Shown: piece by piece, positions 43,644 through 53,065 of the stretch | Numbering within the stretch: the first letter of the stretch is position 1 | How the letters are laid out: every line of letters starts with the position of its first letter | Source of the DNA: Pseudomonas sp. Irchel s3f7 | GTDB lineage: Bacteria > Pseudomonadota > Gammaproteobacteria > Pseudomonadales > Pseudomonadaceae | Reading direction: 5' to 3' | Assembly: GCF_900187615.1 (NCBI RefSeq) | Contig: NZ_FYDO01000001.1 | Location: 279,464-343,463 of the forward strand | DNA length: 64,000 nt | Translations under genes and position numbers: made by a program | The notes under the pieces: generated by a model | Seen by the model: only the letters and a program-made list of their open reading frames with translations | Told to the model about the DNA's origin: nothing | Databases searched by the model: none

Positions 43644-44492
43644 ATGACTACTAATCCTTCACTCGCTTCATCTACGACCCTGGTTGAACGCGCGCACAAC
43701 ATTCGCCGCCATGCGCTGCGAATGGGCCAAGTACAGGGACAGGGCTATGTTGGCCAGGCCCTCGGTGCTGCCGACCTGCTGGCAGTCTCCTACTTCCATG
43801 CCATGAACCATCGGCCTGCAGATCCTGAATGGGAAGAGCGTGATCGCTTCTATCTCTCCATCGGTCACTACGCCATTGCGCTGTACGCGGCCTTGATCGA
43901 AGCCGAAATCATCCCGCTCGACGAGCTGGAAACTTACGGTTCGGATGACAGCCGTCTGCCGATGTCGGGCATGGCCGCCTACACCCCGGGCATGGAAATC
44001 ACCGGTGGCTCCTTGGGCCAGGGCCTGGGTATCGCGGTCGGTGCCTGCCTGGGCCTCAAGCGCAAGGGCTCGCCCTCCTTCGTTTACAACCTGCTGTCGG
44101 ACGGCGAGTTGAATGAAGGCTCGACCTGGGAAGCGGTGATGTCGGCCTCGCATTGGAAACTCGACAACTTGATCGCCATCGTCGACGTCAACAACCAACA
44201 AGCCGATGGTTACTCCAGTGAAATCCTGTCGTTCGAACCCATCGTCGATCGCTGGCAAGCATTTGGTTGGTTCACTCAGCGCGTCGATGGCAATGACCTT
44301 GATGCACTCGTCACCGCCTTCGATGCCGCACGCAATCATCCCGGCGCCCAACCCCGCGTGATCATCTGCGACACCAAAATGGGCAAAGGCGTCCCCTTCC
44401 TGGAAACCCGCGAGAAGACGCATTTCATTCGCGTGGAAGAACACGAGTGGGATCTGGCACTGAGCAACCTTGAAGAAGGAAAAGACCAATGA
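43644..44492 (+). CDS. Transketolase, N-terminal (TPP-binding) subunit
   Basis: The 282-residue protein is the TPP-binding half: GQGYVGQALGAADLLAVSYF, SIGHYAIALYAALIEAEIIP, GGSLGQGLGIAVGACLG and the thiamine-diphosphate motif SDGELNEGSTWEAVMSASHW ... NNQQADG. GGAG lies seven bases before ATG. It overlaps the C-terminal subunit gene by 4 bp. Split transketolases of this kind serve catabolic routes (for example apulose-4-phosphate cleavage); the exact substrate is not shown by the sequence. Confidence 0.94.
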   Translation: MTTNPSLASSTTLVERAHNIRRHALRMGQVQGQGYVGQALGAADLLAVSYFHAMNHRPADPEWEERDRFYLSIGHYAIALYAALIEAEIIPLDELETYGSDDSRLPMSGMAAYTPGMEITGGSLGQGLGIAVGACLGLKRKGSPSFVYNLLSDGELNEGSTWEAVMSASHWKLDNLIAIVDVNNQQADGYSSEILSFEPIVDRWQAFGWFTQRVDGNDLDALVTAFDAARNHPGAQPRVIICDTKMGKGVPFLETREKTHFIRVEEHEWDLALSNLEEGKDQ

Positions 44493-45511
44493 GCAACGCC
44501 GCTAACACGCCGACTTCGAATGCCGAGCCGATCAAAAAGCGCCTGACTACCTCGGCGATGATCGCTTCCATTGCCTCCGAAGGCCAAGCCACCAAGTCGG
44601 CACCTTTTGGGCATGCATTAGCTGCGCTGGCGGATCAACGCCCGGATATCGTCGGCCTGTCCGCCGACTTGTCCAAGTACACCGACCTGCACATCTTCGC
44701 CAAAGCTCATCCGGATCGCTTCTATCAAATGGGCATGGCCGAGCAGTTGCTGATGAGCGCGGCTGCAGGTATGGCCCGGGAAGGTTTCGTGCCCTTCGCT
44801 ACTACCTATGCCGTGTTTGCCTCCCGTCGCGCCTATGACTTCATCTGCATGGCGATTGCCGAGGAAAACCTCAACGTCAAGATTGTCTGCGGCTTGCCCG
44901 GCCTAACCACCGGGTACGGCCCGAGCCACCAGGCCACGGACGACCTGGCGATCTTCCGCGCAATGCCAAACCTCATGATCGTCGATCCGTGCGACGCGCT
45001 GGAAATAGAGCAGGCCGTGCCTGCAATCGCCGCTCACCAAGGCCCGGTCTATATGCGCTTGCTACGGGGCAATGTGCCGTTGGTGTTGGATGAGTACGGC
45101 TACAAGTTCGAGATCGGTAAAGCTAAGACCCTGCGCACCGGTAATGATGTCCTGATCATCTCTACGGGGCTGATGACCATGCGTTCATTGGAAGCAGCAA
45201 AGCAGCTTCAGGCGGACGGGATCGATGTCGCAGTGCTGCACGTGCCAACCATCAAGCCGCTGGATGAACAGACCATTCTGGCCGAAGCCCGCAAGTCCGG
45301 ACGCTTGGTAGTAACCGCCGAAAACAGCTCAATTATCGGTGGACTCGGCGAGGCTGTTGCCGGGTTACTTCTGCGTAACGGAGTGACGCCTACCTTCCGG
45401 CAAATCGCTTTGCCCGACGCATTTCTGGATGCGGGCGCATTGCCGACGCTGCATGACCGGTATGGCATCTCAACACCGGCCGTTTGTGCGCAAATCAAAG
45501 CCTGGTTGTAG
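44489..45511 (+). CDS. Transketolase, C-terminal (pyrimidine-binding) subunit
   Basis: The 340-residue protein has the PYR domain (SADLSKYTDLHIFAKAHPDR, FYQMGMAEQLLMSAAAGMAR with the Glu that activates TPP) and the C-terminal transketolase domain (NDVLIISTGLMTMRSLEAAK, then VTAENSSIIGGLGEAVAGLL). ATG overlaps the stop of the first subunit (ATGA), so the two are made together. A GGCGC/GCGCC hairpin follows at 45538-45563. Confidence 0.94.
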   Translation: MSNAANTPTSNAEPIKKRLTTSAMIASIASEGQATKSAPFGHALAALADQRPDIVGLSADLSKYTDLHIFAKAHPDRFYQMGMAEQLLMSAAAGMAREGFVPFATTYAVFASRRAYDFICMAIAEENLNVKIVCGLPGLTTGYGPSHQATDDLAIFRAMPNLMIVDPCDALEIEQAVPAIAAHQGPVYMRLLRGNVPLVLDEYGYKFEIGKAKTLRTGNDVLIISTGLMTMRSLEAAKQLQADGIDVAVLHVPTIKPLDEQTILAEARKSGRLVVTAENSSIIGGLGEAVAGLLLRNGVTPTFRQIALPDAFLDAGALPTLHDRYGISTPAVCAQIKAWL

Positions 45512-45537
45512 CGCCATTTTGTTGTAGTCCCTCGTGA

Positions 45538-45563
45538 AAGGCGCGTCGATTTGAGGCGCCTCC
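45538..45563 (+). terminator. Hairpin after the transketolase operon
   Basis: AAAGGCGC-GTCGATTTGAG-GCGCCTCCTT: a short GC stem with a modest T tail 27 bp after the stop. Probably an operon terminator, weak. Confidence 0.45.
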
Positions 45564-45589
45564 TTACATGAGAAAAAAGGGGCGGGACG

Positions 45590-45694
45590 TTGAAACCACA
45601 TGAACTGCTTGATCCAGCGTTCCGAAGCTTTTTGACTCCTGGTGCAGAAGCCTGGACGCTGGATACGCTGCCTGCCATCAGAAAGCGTGTCCAT
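45590..45694 (+). pseudogene. N-terminal scrap of an alpha/beta hydrolase (esterase) gene
   Basis: The frame KPHELLDPAFRSFL ... WTLDTLPAIRKRV resembles the first ~35 residues of acetyl-esterase-type hydrolases (DPELxxFL...ETLPAIRxR). It then runs into unrelated sequence with no catalytic motifs. Low certainty. Confidence 0.4.
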
Positions 45695-45890
45695 GCGACG
45701 TTCAAATCGTCAGGACAAACGCGTTGTGAATCCGTATGGACAACAGCTCACGACAGGGGGCGGTTGCGCAGCCAGTGCTCGTGTTGGATCATCTTTGGCT
45801 GGAGAGGCTCCCGAATCCCCAAATCCGCACTCAATTTACGAGGGGACTCCTGGAGAGTCCGCGCTTGGTCGCTACCCTAGGAATAACTAC

Positions 45891-45918
45891 AAAAAAGAGC
45901 CCGATTGGGCTCTTTTTG
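45891..45918. terminator. Intrinsic terminator
   Basis: AAAAAAGAGCCCGATTGGGCTCTTTTTG: a stem of AGAGCCC/GGGCTCT with A-run before and T-run after, so it works in both directions. It is followed by a 45-bp block that recurs at two other places (see repeat entry). Confidence 0.85.
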
Positions 45919-46083
45919 TACTCAAACCAAAATCACTTGGTCAGCCAGGACTCAACGGTTTGAGCGCCATTCAGCGTTCCGACGCGTCAAACTACGAGAG
46001 ATACCGCCCTGGTTTTCCTAACATCTCGGCGGGGCGTATCGGTTACGGGCCTGATTAAACCCGTCACGCTCGTCGATAAGGCC

Positions 46084-46602
46084 TTGGCGATTATCAAGGA
46101 TTGTTTGGGATGCGACGTCAACCTCGTGGATGCGGGCGAGATCGACATGGCGGTAGTACCACCCTTCTCACTTCAAAGCGATCTACGTTGGACGACCTTG
46201 GCGCTTGAGTCTTATCGACTGATTGTGCCGCGTGAAATGCCCGGAGAAGATTGGTCGAAACTTCTTTCCAGCCAACCGTTCATTCGGTACGACAGATCAT
46301 CATTCGGGGGTAGGCAGGTGGATCGCTTCCTTCGGCAGATGCATTTCACACTAAGGGAGGTTTGCGAGCTGGATGAACTGGAGGCCATTATCAAGCTGGT
46401 CGAGAATGGTGTCGGTGTAGCTCTAGTGCCGCAGACAGCCCCCCATGAGGAATGGCCCGCAGGTGTACGTGCGCTTGATCTCGGACAGCACACCTTTCAT
46501 CGTGACATAGGGCTAGTACATCGGTCTCGGCACAGCTTTACCGAACCTGTGCGGATACTGGCCCAACTGATAACTGACCAAGTAAAGGCTGGCTCCGATT
46601 AA
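46084..46602 (+). pseudogene. LysR-family regulator, effector-domain remnant
   Basis: The frame contains IIKDCLGCDVNLVDAGEIDM, AVVPPFSLQSDLRWTTLALE, SYRLIVPREMPGEDWSKLLS and LDELEAIIKLVENGVGVALV PQTA. These are the second half of a LysR effector-binding domain (LEAIIKLVENGVGVALVP is typical). Homology can be read back to about 46050, but the HTH and first half are missing. The fragment lies between two terminator-like hairpins. Confidence 0.85.
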
Positions 46603-46615
46603 AACCCGGATGGCA

Positions 46616-46637
46616 AAAGGGCCCCACAGGGCCCTTT
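46616..46637. terminator. Intrinsic terminator, both directions
   Basis: AAAGGGCCC-CACA-GGGCCCTTT is a perfect 9-bp stem with a 4-nt loop. It would end minus-strand transcripts of the TonB receptor gene (stop at 46732) as well as plus-strand read-through. Confidence 0.8.
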
Positions 46638-46731
46638 GTACTCAACACAACATTACTTGATCAGCCAAGACTCGACAGTTGCGGAGCCGCGTTGAGCTTT
46701 CACAACATGAAATACTCCCCACACAAGCGAA

Positions 46732-48858
46732 TTACAACGTATATGAAATACCGACCTGCACGGTTCTCGGCGCCCCTGGATAGGCGTAAACGTTGCCAAA
46801 TGCCCCTTCCTCATAGTCTTCGTCAGTCAGATTTTTCACATCTAGATTAAGCCTGATTTTGTCGTTGACCTTGTAGTAGCTCAGTAGATCGACAACGGTG
46901 TAGCTGCCCATCGAAAACGCCGTGTTGGCCGTCTGCCCCGCACGCTCATCGACGTACTTGAGGCCCGTCCCTAGACCCAATCCCTTGAGTGCGCCATCCT
47001 GAAACTCGTAAACGTTGAGCAGGCTGAAGCTGTTTTGTGGGATGTTCATTAGACGAGTGCCGGACTGGATGACGTTATCCTTGGTCACTTCGGCATCGAC
47101 ATAAGCGTAGCCGCCAATCACTCGCCATTGCGGGGTCAGGTTGCCGGCGATGTTCAGGTCGAAACCTCGGCTGCGCACCTCGCCTGCTGCCACGCTGAAG
47201 GTCGAGTCCACAGGATCGGTGGTGAGCACATTGCGCTTTTCAATCTGGTAGATCGCCGCCTCGACACTCAACTGATTGTCCAGTGCATCCCACTTGACGC
47301 CGAGCTCATACGACTTGCCCTTTTCCGGGTCAAACCCTCCGCCCTGGCGACTGGCACCGGTATTGGGTTTGAACGAGCGAGCCGTATTGGCGTAGAGCGC
47401 CACGGTGTCGGTCAGGTTATAGGTCAACCCTACACGCGGTGTCACGGCATTGTCGCTGGCCTCCCAGCTTCTACTGCCTGGCACAAAGGTTTCGTAGTCC
47501 TGCTCGAAGCGCTCGAAACGCGCGCCGGCCAATAGTTTCAAACGCTCGGTCAATGCCACCTGATCCTGGACGAAAGCGGCATAGGTCTTGAGGTTTTCTT
47601 TGTCGTTGGTCGGAGTTCGAGTCAAAGCTGGCCGAGGTTGACCATACACCGGGTCGAAGATGTCAATCGGATAGGCACTCACCGCGCCACTGGAACGCTG
47701 AATGATCGACTTGTAGTCGTAATCCTCGTACTCGACACCGGTCAACAACGTGTGATCGAAACCGCCTGCGGTGAAATGTCCGGTGAGGTTGAGCTGGGTG
47801 TCCTTGTCCGTCCACTCCAGCTTGCGGTAATTGAAGTTGCGGCCCAGGGTGCGTCCATCGGACGCGACACCATTGGCCTCAACGGCATTGCCTTTAAGGG
47901 TGCCATCGAGCCATTGAAAACCACCGCCCAACGTCCAGTTATCGCTCAGCACATGCTCGAACCGCAGCTGCGCCATGTTGTTGTCGTTGTGCAATTTGCC
48001 AACGTCTTTTTCGCCGAAGAAGGTATCGCGGGACGCGGTGCGGATCTGATTCGGATAGCGCGTCACGCCGCGATCGAGCGGGTGATTGTTGCGCATGAAG
48101 TCGCCTTCGAAAATCACCTTGGTGTCGTCGTTAACCTGCCAGGCTAGTACCGGCGTTACTCCGTAGCGTTCGGTTTCGACATGATCGCGGAAAGTATCAC
48201 CGCCCTCACCAACGACGTTCAGGCGATAGGCGAGGCGCCCTTCTTCATCAAGCGGGCCGGAAGCATCCAGGGTGCCTCGTTGCATACCCTGGTCGTCGAG
48301 TTGGCTGCCCAGCGTGACCGTAGGTACGGCCAGAGGTTGTTTGGAGATGACATTGAATGTGCCTCCAGGATCGCCTCGGCCATACAGCATGGTCGCTGGC
48401 CCTCGCAGCACTTCGAGCCGCTCGATGGTGTTCGCATCCGGCATGTTCGGATAGCCACGGTTGATTGGGAAGCCGTTGCGATAAAACTCGCCTGTGGTAA
48501 ACCCTCGCACCGTGAACGTGGTCAGGCCTTGACCGCCGAAGTTGTTGGCTCGCCCCACCCCGCCGGCATAATCGAGCGCATCCTGCAATCGAGTGGCACT
48601 GATGTCCTCCACGACATCCTTGCTCACCACGCTGATTGACTGCGGCGTTTCATGGATCGACGTATCGGTGCGGGTCGCACTGGCTGAACGGGTTGCGCGA
48701 TAGCCGTCCACTGGCCCCAGGGCAGTTTCAAAGTCGGATGTGCCGACGATGTCGGTCGCTTGCAACTCCAAACTGGATTTATCGGTTGCCGCTTGCTCCG
48801 CCCAGGAGGAAACGGAAATCGCCTGAAGCACACAGATCGAAACCAGAGTACGACGCAT
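46732..48858 (-). CDS. TonB-dependent siderophore receptor
   Basis: The 708-residue outer-membrane receptor has a signal peptide (MRRTLVSICVLQAISVSSWA), a plug domain (ETPQSISVVSKDVVEDISAT, LDYAGGVGRANNFGGQGLTT, IERLEVLRGPATMLYGRGDP) and a 22-strand barrel ending VGISYTL. The short N-terminus lacks the STN signalling domain, so it is not a sigma/anti-sigma transducer. The substrate is probably a ferric siderophore (ferrioxamine/ferrichrome-type receptors look alike). ATG at 48858 follows AAGG. A Fur-like site lies about 85-105 bp upstream. Confidence 0.96.
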   Translation of the reverse strand: MRRTLVSICVLQAISVSSWAEQAATDKSSLELQATDIVGTSDFETALGPVDGYRATRSASATRTDTSIHETPQSISVVSKDVVEDISATRLQDALDYAGGVGRANNFGGQGLTTFTVRGFTTGEFYRNGFPINRGYPNMPDANTIERLEVLRGPATMLYGRGDPGGTFNVISKQPLAVPTVTLGSQLDDQGMQRGTLDASGPLDEEGRLAYRLNVVGEGGDTFRDHVETERYGVTPVLAWQVNDDTKVIFEGDFMRNNHPLDRGVTRYPNQIRTASRDTFFGEKDVGKLHNDNNMAQLRFEHVLSDNWTLGGGFQWLDGTLKGNAVEANGVASDGRTLGRNFNYRKLEWTDKDTQLNLTGHFTAGGFDHTLLTGVEYEDYDYKSIIQRSSGAVSAYPIDIFDPVYGQPRPALTRTPTNDKENLKTYAAFVQDQVALTERLKLLAGARFERFEQDYETFVPGSRSWEASDNAVTPRVGLTYNLTDTVALYANTARSFKPNTGASRQGGGFDPEKGKSYELGVKWDALDNQLSVEAAIYQIEKRNVLTTDPVDSTFSVAAGEVRSRGFDLNIAGNLTPQWRVIGGYAYVDAEVTKDNVIQSGTRLMNIPQNSFSLLNVYEFQDGALKGLGLGTGLKYVDERAGQTANTAFSMGSYTVVDLLSYYKVNDKIRLNLDVKNLTDEDYEEGAFGNVYAYPGAPRTVQVGISYTL

Positions 48859-48942
48859 CGAGGAAACCTTGAGAAAATAGCCAAATGGAATGGCATACGT
48901 GCCAACAAATCGCGGCGCATGGTATACCACATCGCCAGCGTT

Positions 48943-48963
48943 TGATACGTATTCGCATTTGTA
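48943..48963 (-). promoter_or_regulatory. Candidate Fur box for the siderophore receptor
   Basis: On the minus strand, TACAAATGCGAATACGTATC resembles the Pseudomonas Fur consensus (GATAATGATAATCATTATC-like hexamers: AATGCGAATACGTATC). It lies upstream of the receptor gene, as expected for iron-repressed expression. Match is partial. Confidence 0.5.
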
Positions 48964-49163
48964 TTTTCTGAACGTTACCTTCGGTTATGCAAACCGCTGT
49001 TCGAGTAATCCTGAAATGCATCGGTTGAAGAAACAGTGGCGCACAAAAAAGGGCCCTCTCGAGCTCTTTTGTACTCAAGCCAAGATCACTTGGTCAGCCA
49101 AGAACTTCATAAACAACCCTCATGGCATGAGGGAGTTTCCAGAAATAGTCGGCTACGTTCTGT

Positions 49164-49188
49164 AAAAGCAGGCCGCCTTTCGGCAGCC
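49164..49188 (-). terminator. Terminator of the tct operon
   Basis: On the minus strand GGCTGCC-GAAA-GGCGGCC (one G-T pair) with a GNRA-type loop is followed by TGCTTTTAC. It lies 13 bp after the tctA stop. Confidence 0.75.
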
Positions 49189-49200
49189 CCAAACTTGTGC

Positions 49201-50709
49201 TTAATCGTCTTCCTGTAGCCTGATTCCTCGAGAATGAAGCACGTAAGGAACGAGCAGTACAAATAGCGTAAGCACGAGAACAGCTGCAGAAATCGGCTGT
49301 GTGATAAATATCGTCCAATCCCCCTGACTGATGGACAGTGCATTCCGAAGTTGTTTTTCCGCCATTGGGCCCAGCAGCATGCCTACGATGACAGGAGCTA
49401 TAGGAAAATCGAACCGTCGCATCAAAACCCCAATCCAGCCGATCAATAACATCAGCATCAGATCGAATGAAGAGTGGCGCATGCCATACACACCGATGGT
49501 GGCAAAGACAAGGATCCCAGCGTTCAAATACGGACGAGGGATCTGAAGCAATTTCACCCACAGGCCGACCAGGGGAAGGTTCAAAACGAGCAGTATCAGG
49601 TTACCAATATACAGAGAGGCGATGAGCGTCCAGACCAGGTCTCCCGAGGTCTGAAATAGCATTGGGCCAGGCTGTAAGTTGTAGTTCTGAAAAGCTGCCA
49701 ACAAAATCGCCGCCGTAGCCGAGGTAGGAATGCCTAGCGTCAGCAATGGAACCAAGGAACCAGTAGCGCTCGCATTGTTTGCAGCCTCAGGGCCTGCGAC
49801 CCCTTCGATTGCACCCTTGCCTTTACTGGCTGCAAATTCTTCGGGGTACTTGCTCAGTTTCCTTTCTGCAGAGTATGAGAGAAAAGTTGGAATCTCAGCA
49901 CCGCCGGCAGGGATGGAACCGAAAGGGAAGCCGATCATGGTTCCTCGAATCCAGGCAGGAATAGATCGCTTCCAGTCAGAACGCGTCATCCATAACGACG
50001 TCATACGATGCCGACCAGCGTCCTCCTCTTTTTGATAAAGAAGACTGTATAACGCCTCTCCCACAGCAAACAAACCAACAGCCACCAGCACCACTTCAAT
50101 GCCATCGACCATCTCCGGCACACTCATGGTGTATCGCGCAATCCCCGAAGTGGAATCCAACCCAATTAACCCGATGGTCAGTCCAATACCTAGTGATGCG
50201 AATCCTCGCAGCATTGAGGCACCTAGCACCGCTGATACAGTAGTGAAGGACAACACCAGAATCGCAAAATACTCGGCAGGGCCAAATTTCAGCGCCAGTG
50301 TCGCGACTATTGGCGCAAAAAGGGTCAGCAGTAACGTTGCGATTGTGCCAGCGACAAAAGACCCTATAGCCGCCGTCGCCAACGCAGGGCCCGCGCGTCC
50401 ATTGCGGGCCATGAGATTGCCTTCCAACGCCGTAACCATGGAGGATGACTCGCCCGGCGTATTGAGCAGAATCGAAGTAGTAGATCCTCCGAATTGAGCG
50501 CCGTAGTAGATACCCCCAAACATGATTAAGGCACCCGTAGGGTCGACCTTCGCTGTAATTGGCAGCAGTAATGCCACGGTCAATGCAGGGCCGATACCTG
50601 GCAGCACTCCGATGGCAGTACCGAGTAGGCAGCCAATAAAGCCCCACACCAAATTGATTGGATCAAACGCGGATGCAAAGCCTGATGCCAAGCTTAAGAG
50701 AATTTCCAC
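49201..50709 (-). CDS. tctA: Tripartite tricarboxylate transporter, large permease TctA
   Basis: The 502-residue inner-membrane protein has the TctA family motifs [60 protein letters not shown] and [20 protein letters not shown], within about 11-12 helices. It forms the main permease of a sodium-dependent tricarboxylate importer with TctB and the periplasmic TctC. It is last in the operon tctC-tctB-tctA. The neighbouring aconitase and PrpF-like genes suggest aconitate or another tricarboxylate as substrate. Confidence 0.96.
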   Translation of the reverse strand: MEILLSLASGFASAFDPINLVWGFIGCLLGTAIGVLPGIGPALTVALLLPITAKVDPTGALIMFGGIYYGAQFGGSTTSILLNTPGESSSMVTALEGNLMARNGRAGPALATAAIGSFVAGTIATLLLTLFAPIVATLALKFGPAEYFAILVLSFTTVSAVLGASMLRGFASLGIGLTIGLIGLDSTSGIARYTMSVPEMVDGIEVVLVAVGLFAVGEALYSLLYQKEEDAGRHRMTSLWMTRSDWKRSIPAWIRGTMIGFPFGSIPAGGAEIPTFLSYSAERKLSKYPEEFAASKGKGAIEGVAGPEAANNASATGSLVPLLTLGIPTSATAAILLAAFQNYNLQPGPMLFQTSGDLVWTLIASLYIGNLILLVLNLPLVGLWVKLLQIPRPYLNAGILVFATIGVYGMRHSSFDLMLMLLIGWIGVLMRRFDFPIAPVIVGMLLGPMAEKQLRNALSISQGDWTIFITQPISAAVLVLTLFVLLVPYVLHSRGIRLQEDD

Positions 50710-50732
50710 CTCATAATCTCCTTCTGCCTAAG

Positions 50733-51227
50733 TCAAATCCAGGCGTTGATTAGGGGCGGAAGGGAAACCCCTAGCCCAGCATTGAAAAGCCAATAAATCG
50801 GCAGCGTTAGAGCGATTCCGATAGCGAGATCTCGAACCGGACGTCCGCTACCAAATCCCCGAGCAGAACAAACGAAAAGAAGAGCAGCAGCCAATACAAA
50901 TCCGATGATGTTGATGAGCAAGGCGATCGACACCAATCCTCCGGTCACCCAAGCCGCACCAGCTTTGCCGCCTGACAGCGCTTGTCTTGTTTTATCGCTA
51001 CCGCCGGGCAGCTCTTGAAAGCCACCAAAAGCCGCCTGGCGACAAAGCAGTAATCCAACGCTTCCAAGAAACAACGAAACGGCATAGGGGTAGACATAAG
51101 CGCTCAGGATCACAAAGCCTCGCTCAGGAGGAAATCGAAAGGCACCGACGGCCAATATCAAACAGATTGCAATTAGACCTGCTCCGATTGCCAGCTGAGC
51201 CGGCGATACTTGTCTTGACCAGGCCAT
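50733..51227 (-). CDS. tctB: Tripartite tricarboxylate transporter, small permease TctB
   Basis: The ~164-residue protein has four hydrophobic helices (LAIGAGLIAICLILAVGAFR, VILSAYVYPYAVSLFLGSVG, GLVSIALLINIIGFVLAAAL) as in TctB. ATG at 51227 follows the tctC stop by one base (TGA T ATG); the longer frame to 51302 would overlap tctC out of frame and is not needed. It lies 23 bp before tctA. Confidence 0.92.
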   Translation of the reverse strand: MAWSRQVSPAQLAIGAGLIAICLILAVGAFRFPPERGFVILSAYVYPYAVSLFLGSVGLLLCRQAAFGGFQELPGGSDKTRQALSGGKAGAAWVTGGLVSIALLINIIGFVLAAALLFVCSARGFGSGRPVRDLAIGIALTLPIYWLFNAGLGVSLPPLINAWI

Positions 51228-51228
51228 A

Positions 51229-52200
51229 TCAAAGCAGCCCAACAGTAACCAACATGGCACGAAGACGAGTATGTTCATCATCGACAAACTTGCCGAACTC
51301 ATCGCCAGTCAGGACGCTAGGTGTCCATGCATTCGCTTTGACATTGTCTTGCCAGACGCTGCTATCAACCGAGGTTAAAACCGCGTCGGTTACTTCTTTA
51401 CGCTGCTCTGGACTCAGGTTCGCCGCGCCATATACTCCACGCCAGTTACCGATGATCACGTCGTAGCCTTTTTCTTTTAACGTTGGAGCATCGATACCGG
51501 CAACGCGCTCTGGAGCACCAACGGCGAGCAGACGGAACTGCTTGGACTGAACGTATTTGGCGAGCTCCGCGTAGCCGCCAGTAATCACCGTGATGTGACC
51601 ACCTAACGTCGCGGCAACGACTTCGCCGCCACCTGCGTAGGCAACGTAATTCACTTTGTTGATCGGAATGTCCATTTTGCCTGCCAACTCAGCGATGCCT
51701 ATGTGGTCAATCGACCCCTTGGAACCACCACCCCATTTAATGTTGGATGGATTGGCTTTGAAGTCCTTCAGCAAGTCTTCGAGAGTTTTGTAAGGCGACT
51801 CCGCACGAACTGCGAAGACGTTGTACTCCGTGAACAGACGGGCGATGGGGGTCACATCTTTCATGGTGATCTGAGGCTTGTTCTGCTCTTCCGCAGTGAC
51901 CATGATCGCTCCAACCACGAGCAGTGCATTTGGATCACCTTTGGTGCTGTTGGCAAATTGCGCAAGCCCCAAAGTGCCCCCGGCCCCACCCTTATTTTCG
52001 AAGGAGATGGACTTCGCCGCGCTGGATTCTATTAAGGCTTTACCCAAGATCCGACCTGTCTGGTCGTACCCGCCTCCAACTGAACCTGGAGCCATGAATT
52101 TCACGGTATCCAAGGCCATAGCGGAGGTTGTGAGCGTTGCAGCAGCAATGGCTGCAAGAAGCGTCATAGAGCGACTGTAACGACGGATTGGATTGCACAT
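51229..52200 (-). CDS. tctC: Tripartite tricarboxylate transporter substrate-binding protein (Bug family)
   Basis: The ~323-residue product has a signal peptide (RRYSRSMTLLAAIAAATLTT, cleavage near AMA-LD) and the Bug fold: VKFMAPGSVGGGYDQTGRIL, ENKGGAGGTLGLAQFANSTK, GSKGSIDHIGIAELAGKMDI, NKVNYVAYAGGGEVVAATLG. ATG at 52200 has GGGAG upstream. It captures the tricarboxylate in the periplasm for TctAB. It is first in the operon. Confidence 0.95.
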   Translation of the reverse strand: MCNPIRRYSRSMTLLAAIAAATLTTSAMALDTVKFMAPGSVGGGYDQTGRILGKALIESSAAKSISFENKGGAGGTLGLAQFANSTKGDPNALLVVGAIMVTAEEQNKPQITMKDVTPIARLFTEYNVFAVRAESPYKTLEDLLKDFKANPSNIKWGGGSKGSIDHIGIAELAGKMDIPINKVNYVAYAGGGEVVAATLGGHITVITGGYAELAKYVQSKQFRLLAVGAPERVAGIDAPTLKEKGYDVIIGNWRGVYGAANLSPEQRKEVTDAVLTSVDSSVWQDNVKANAWTPSVLTGDEFGKFVDDEHTRLRAMLVTVGLL

Positions 52201-52330
52201 GCTGTTTCTCCCGATACTATTGTTTTTGTTGGTGCCGGTTGAATTTCGTCCAGGGAGTGACCCCTGCTTTAACAACAGAAAGCTTTTTTACAATCGTTTA
52301 CTTGAGGATATTTTACTTGGCCAAAAGCTA

Positions 52331-53065
52331 TCAATGAGGTGGTACGTGCACTTCTCCTTGGCCGCTTTTCGATAACGACTCCGCAACAAATCCACTCCCT
52401 ATGTGGCGCTGAATAAAATCCTGCACATATGCCGCTGCATGCGTTCTTTCAATAGGGATTGCCATGGCTTGCCGGATTTGCGTGAAGCTATCGGGCAGCA
52501 CTCGCACTTCATCATTCTGAAGGGCGAATTGCTCAAGTGGTTGCCTCACACCGGCAGCTGCATCAAGACGTTCGGCAAGAAAAATATCAACGGCGCCTGC
52601 AGAGGTAGGAGCGCGAACGAGTGTGGCATTGCTCAAGGTGCGGGACAGATAAAGGTCGTAAGCAGCACCTTTTCCAACGCCAATAGTGACGCCAGATTTA
52701 TCTAGATCAGCTACTTCCTGAAACCCACTGTCGGTTTTGACTAAATAGGTTCCTTCGATGATGACGTAGGGTTTTGAAAAGGCAATTTTTTCGGCCCTTA
52801 CAGGTTCGATGGCAAGGAAAGCAAGATCCCATTCACCCACCTCAAGTGCTTCAAACACCTTACCCGCTGCATCATATGCATGAAGCTTTGCGGGCACGTC
52901 CAACTCCGATGCGAACGCTCTGGCTAAATCGACGGAGACGCCTTTCAACTCACCATCGCCATCTCTCTGTGCCAGCACTGGATTGCCCAGGTTTATTGCT
53001 ACGCGGAGATGGCCCAAGGGCGCCAGGGTGTTTTTAACATCCGACATATCGAAAGACATATTCAT
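52331..53065 (-). CDS. SBP_bac_3-type binding protein without signal peptide
   Basis: The 244-residue product starts MNMSFDMSDVKNTLAPLGHL and has the amino-acid-binding-protein fold: RVAINLGNPVLAQRDGDGEL, KGVSVDLARAFASELDVPAK, SGVTIGVGKGAAYDLYLSRT and SAGAVDIFLAERLDAAAGVR. No signal peptide precedes it with this start (ATG overlapping the TerC stop by 4 bp, RBS AGAGGA). Such cytoplasmic forms occur next to catabolic genes and may bind the metabolite in the cell. Cyclohexadienyl-dehydratase-type enzymes share the fold, which is an alternative. Confidence 0.85.
   Translation of the reverse strand: MNMSFDMSDVKNTLAPLGHLRVAINLGNPVLAQRDGDGELKGVSVDLARAFASELDVPAKLHAYDAAGKVFEALEVGEWDLAFLAIEPVRAEKIAFSKPYVIIEGTYLVKTDSGFQEVADLDKSGVTIGVGKGAAYDLYLSRTLSNATLVRAPTSAGAVDIFLAERLDAAAGVRQPLEQFALQNDEVRVLPDSFTQIRQAMAIPIERTHAAAYVQDFIQRHIGSGFVAESLSKSGQGEVHVPPH

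Larger units (their letters stand above)
45910..49112. repeat. Three copies of a terminator plus gene-end block
   Basis: Blocks at 45910-45963, 46632-46685 and 49066-49110 share CTTTT(G)TACTCAA-CCAA-ATCACTTGGTCAGCCA-GACTC, each directly after a G/C-rich terminator stem. Read on the minus strand, the first two encode a gene end, (A)TVESWLTK or (A)TVESWLIK plus stop. They look like duplicated 3' ends of one lost minus-strand gene family, with its terminator kept. Confidence 0.65.

Noticed and set aside
45642..46058. 138-residue plus-strand frame
   Set aside because: It runs through a terminator hairpin and two unrelated gene scraps, so it cannot be one gene.
47128..48639. Plus-strand ORFs opposite the TonB receptor
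   Set aside because: Shadow frames; the receptor on the minus strand is complete.
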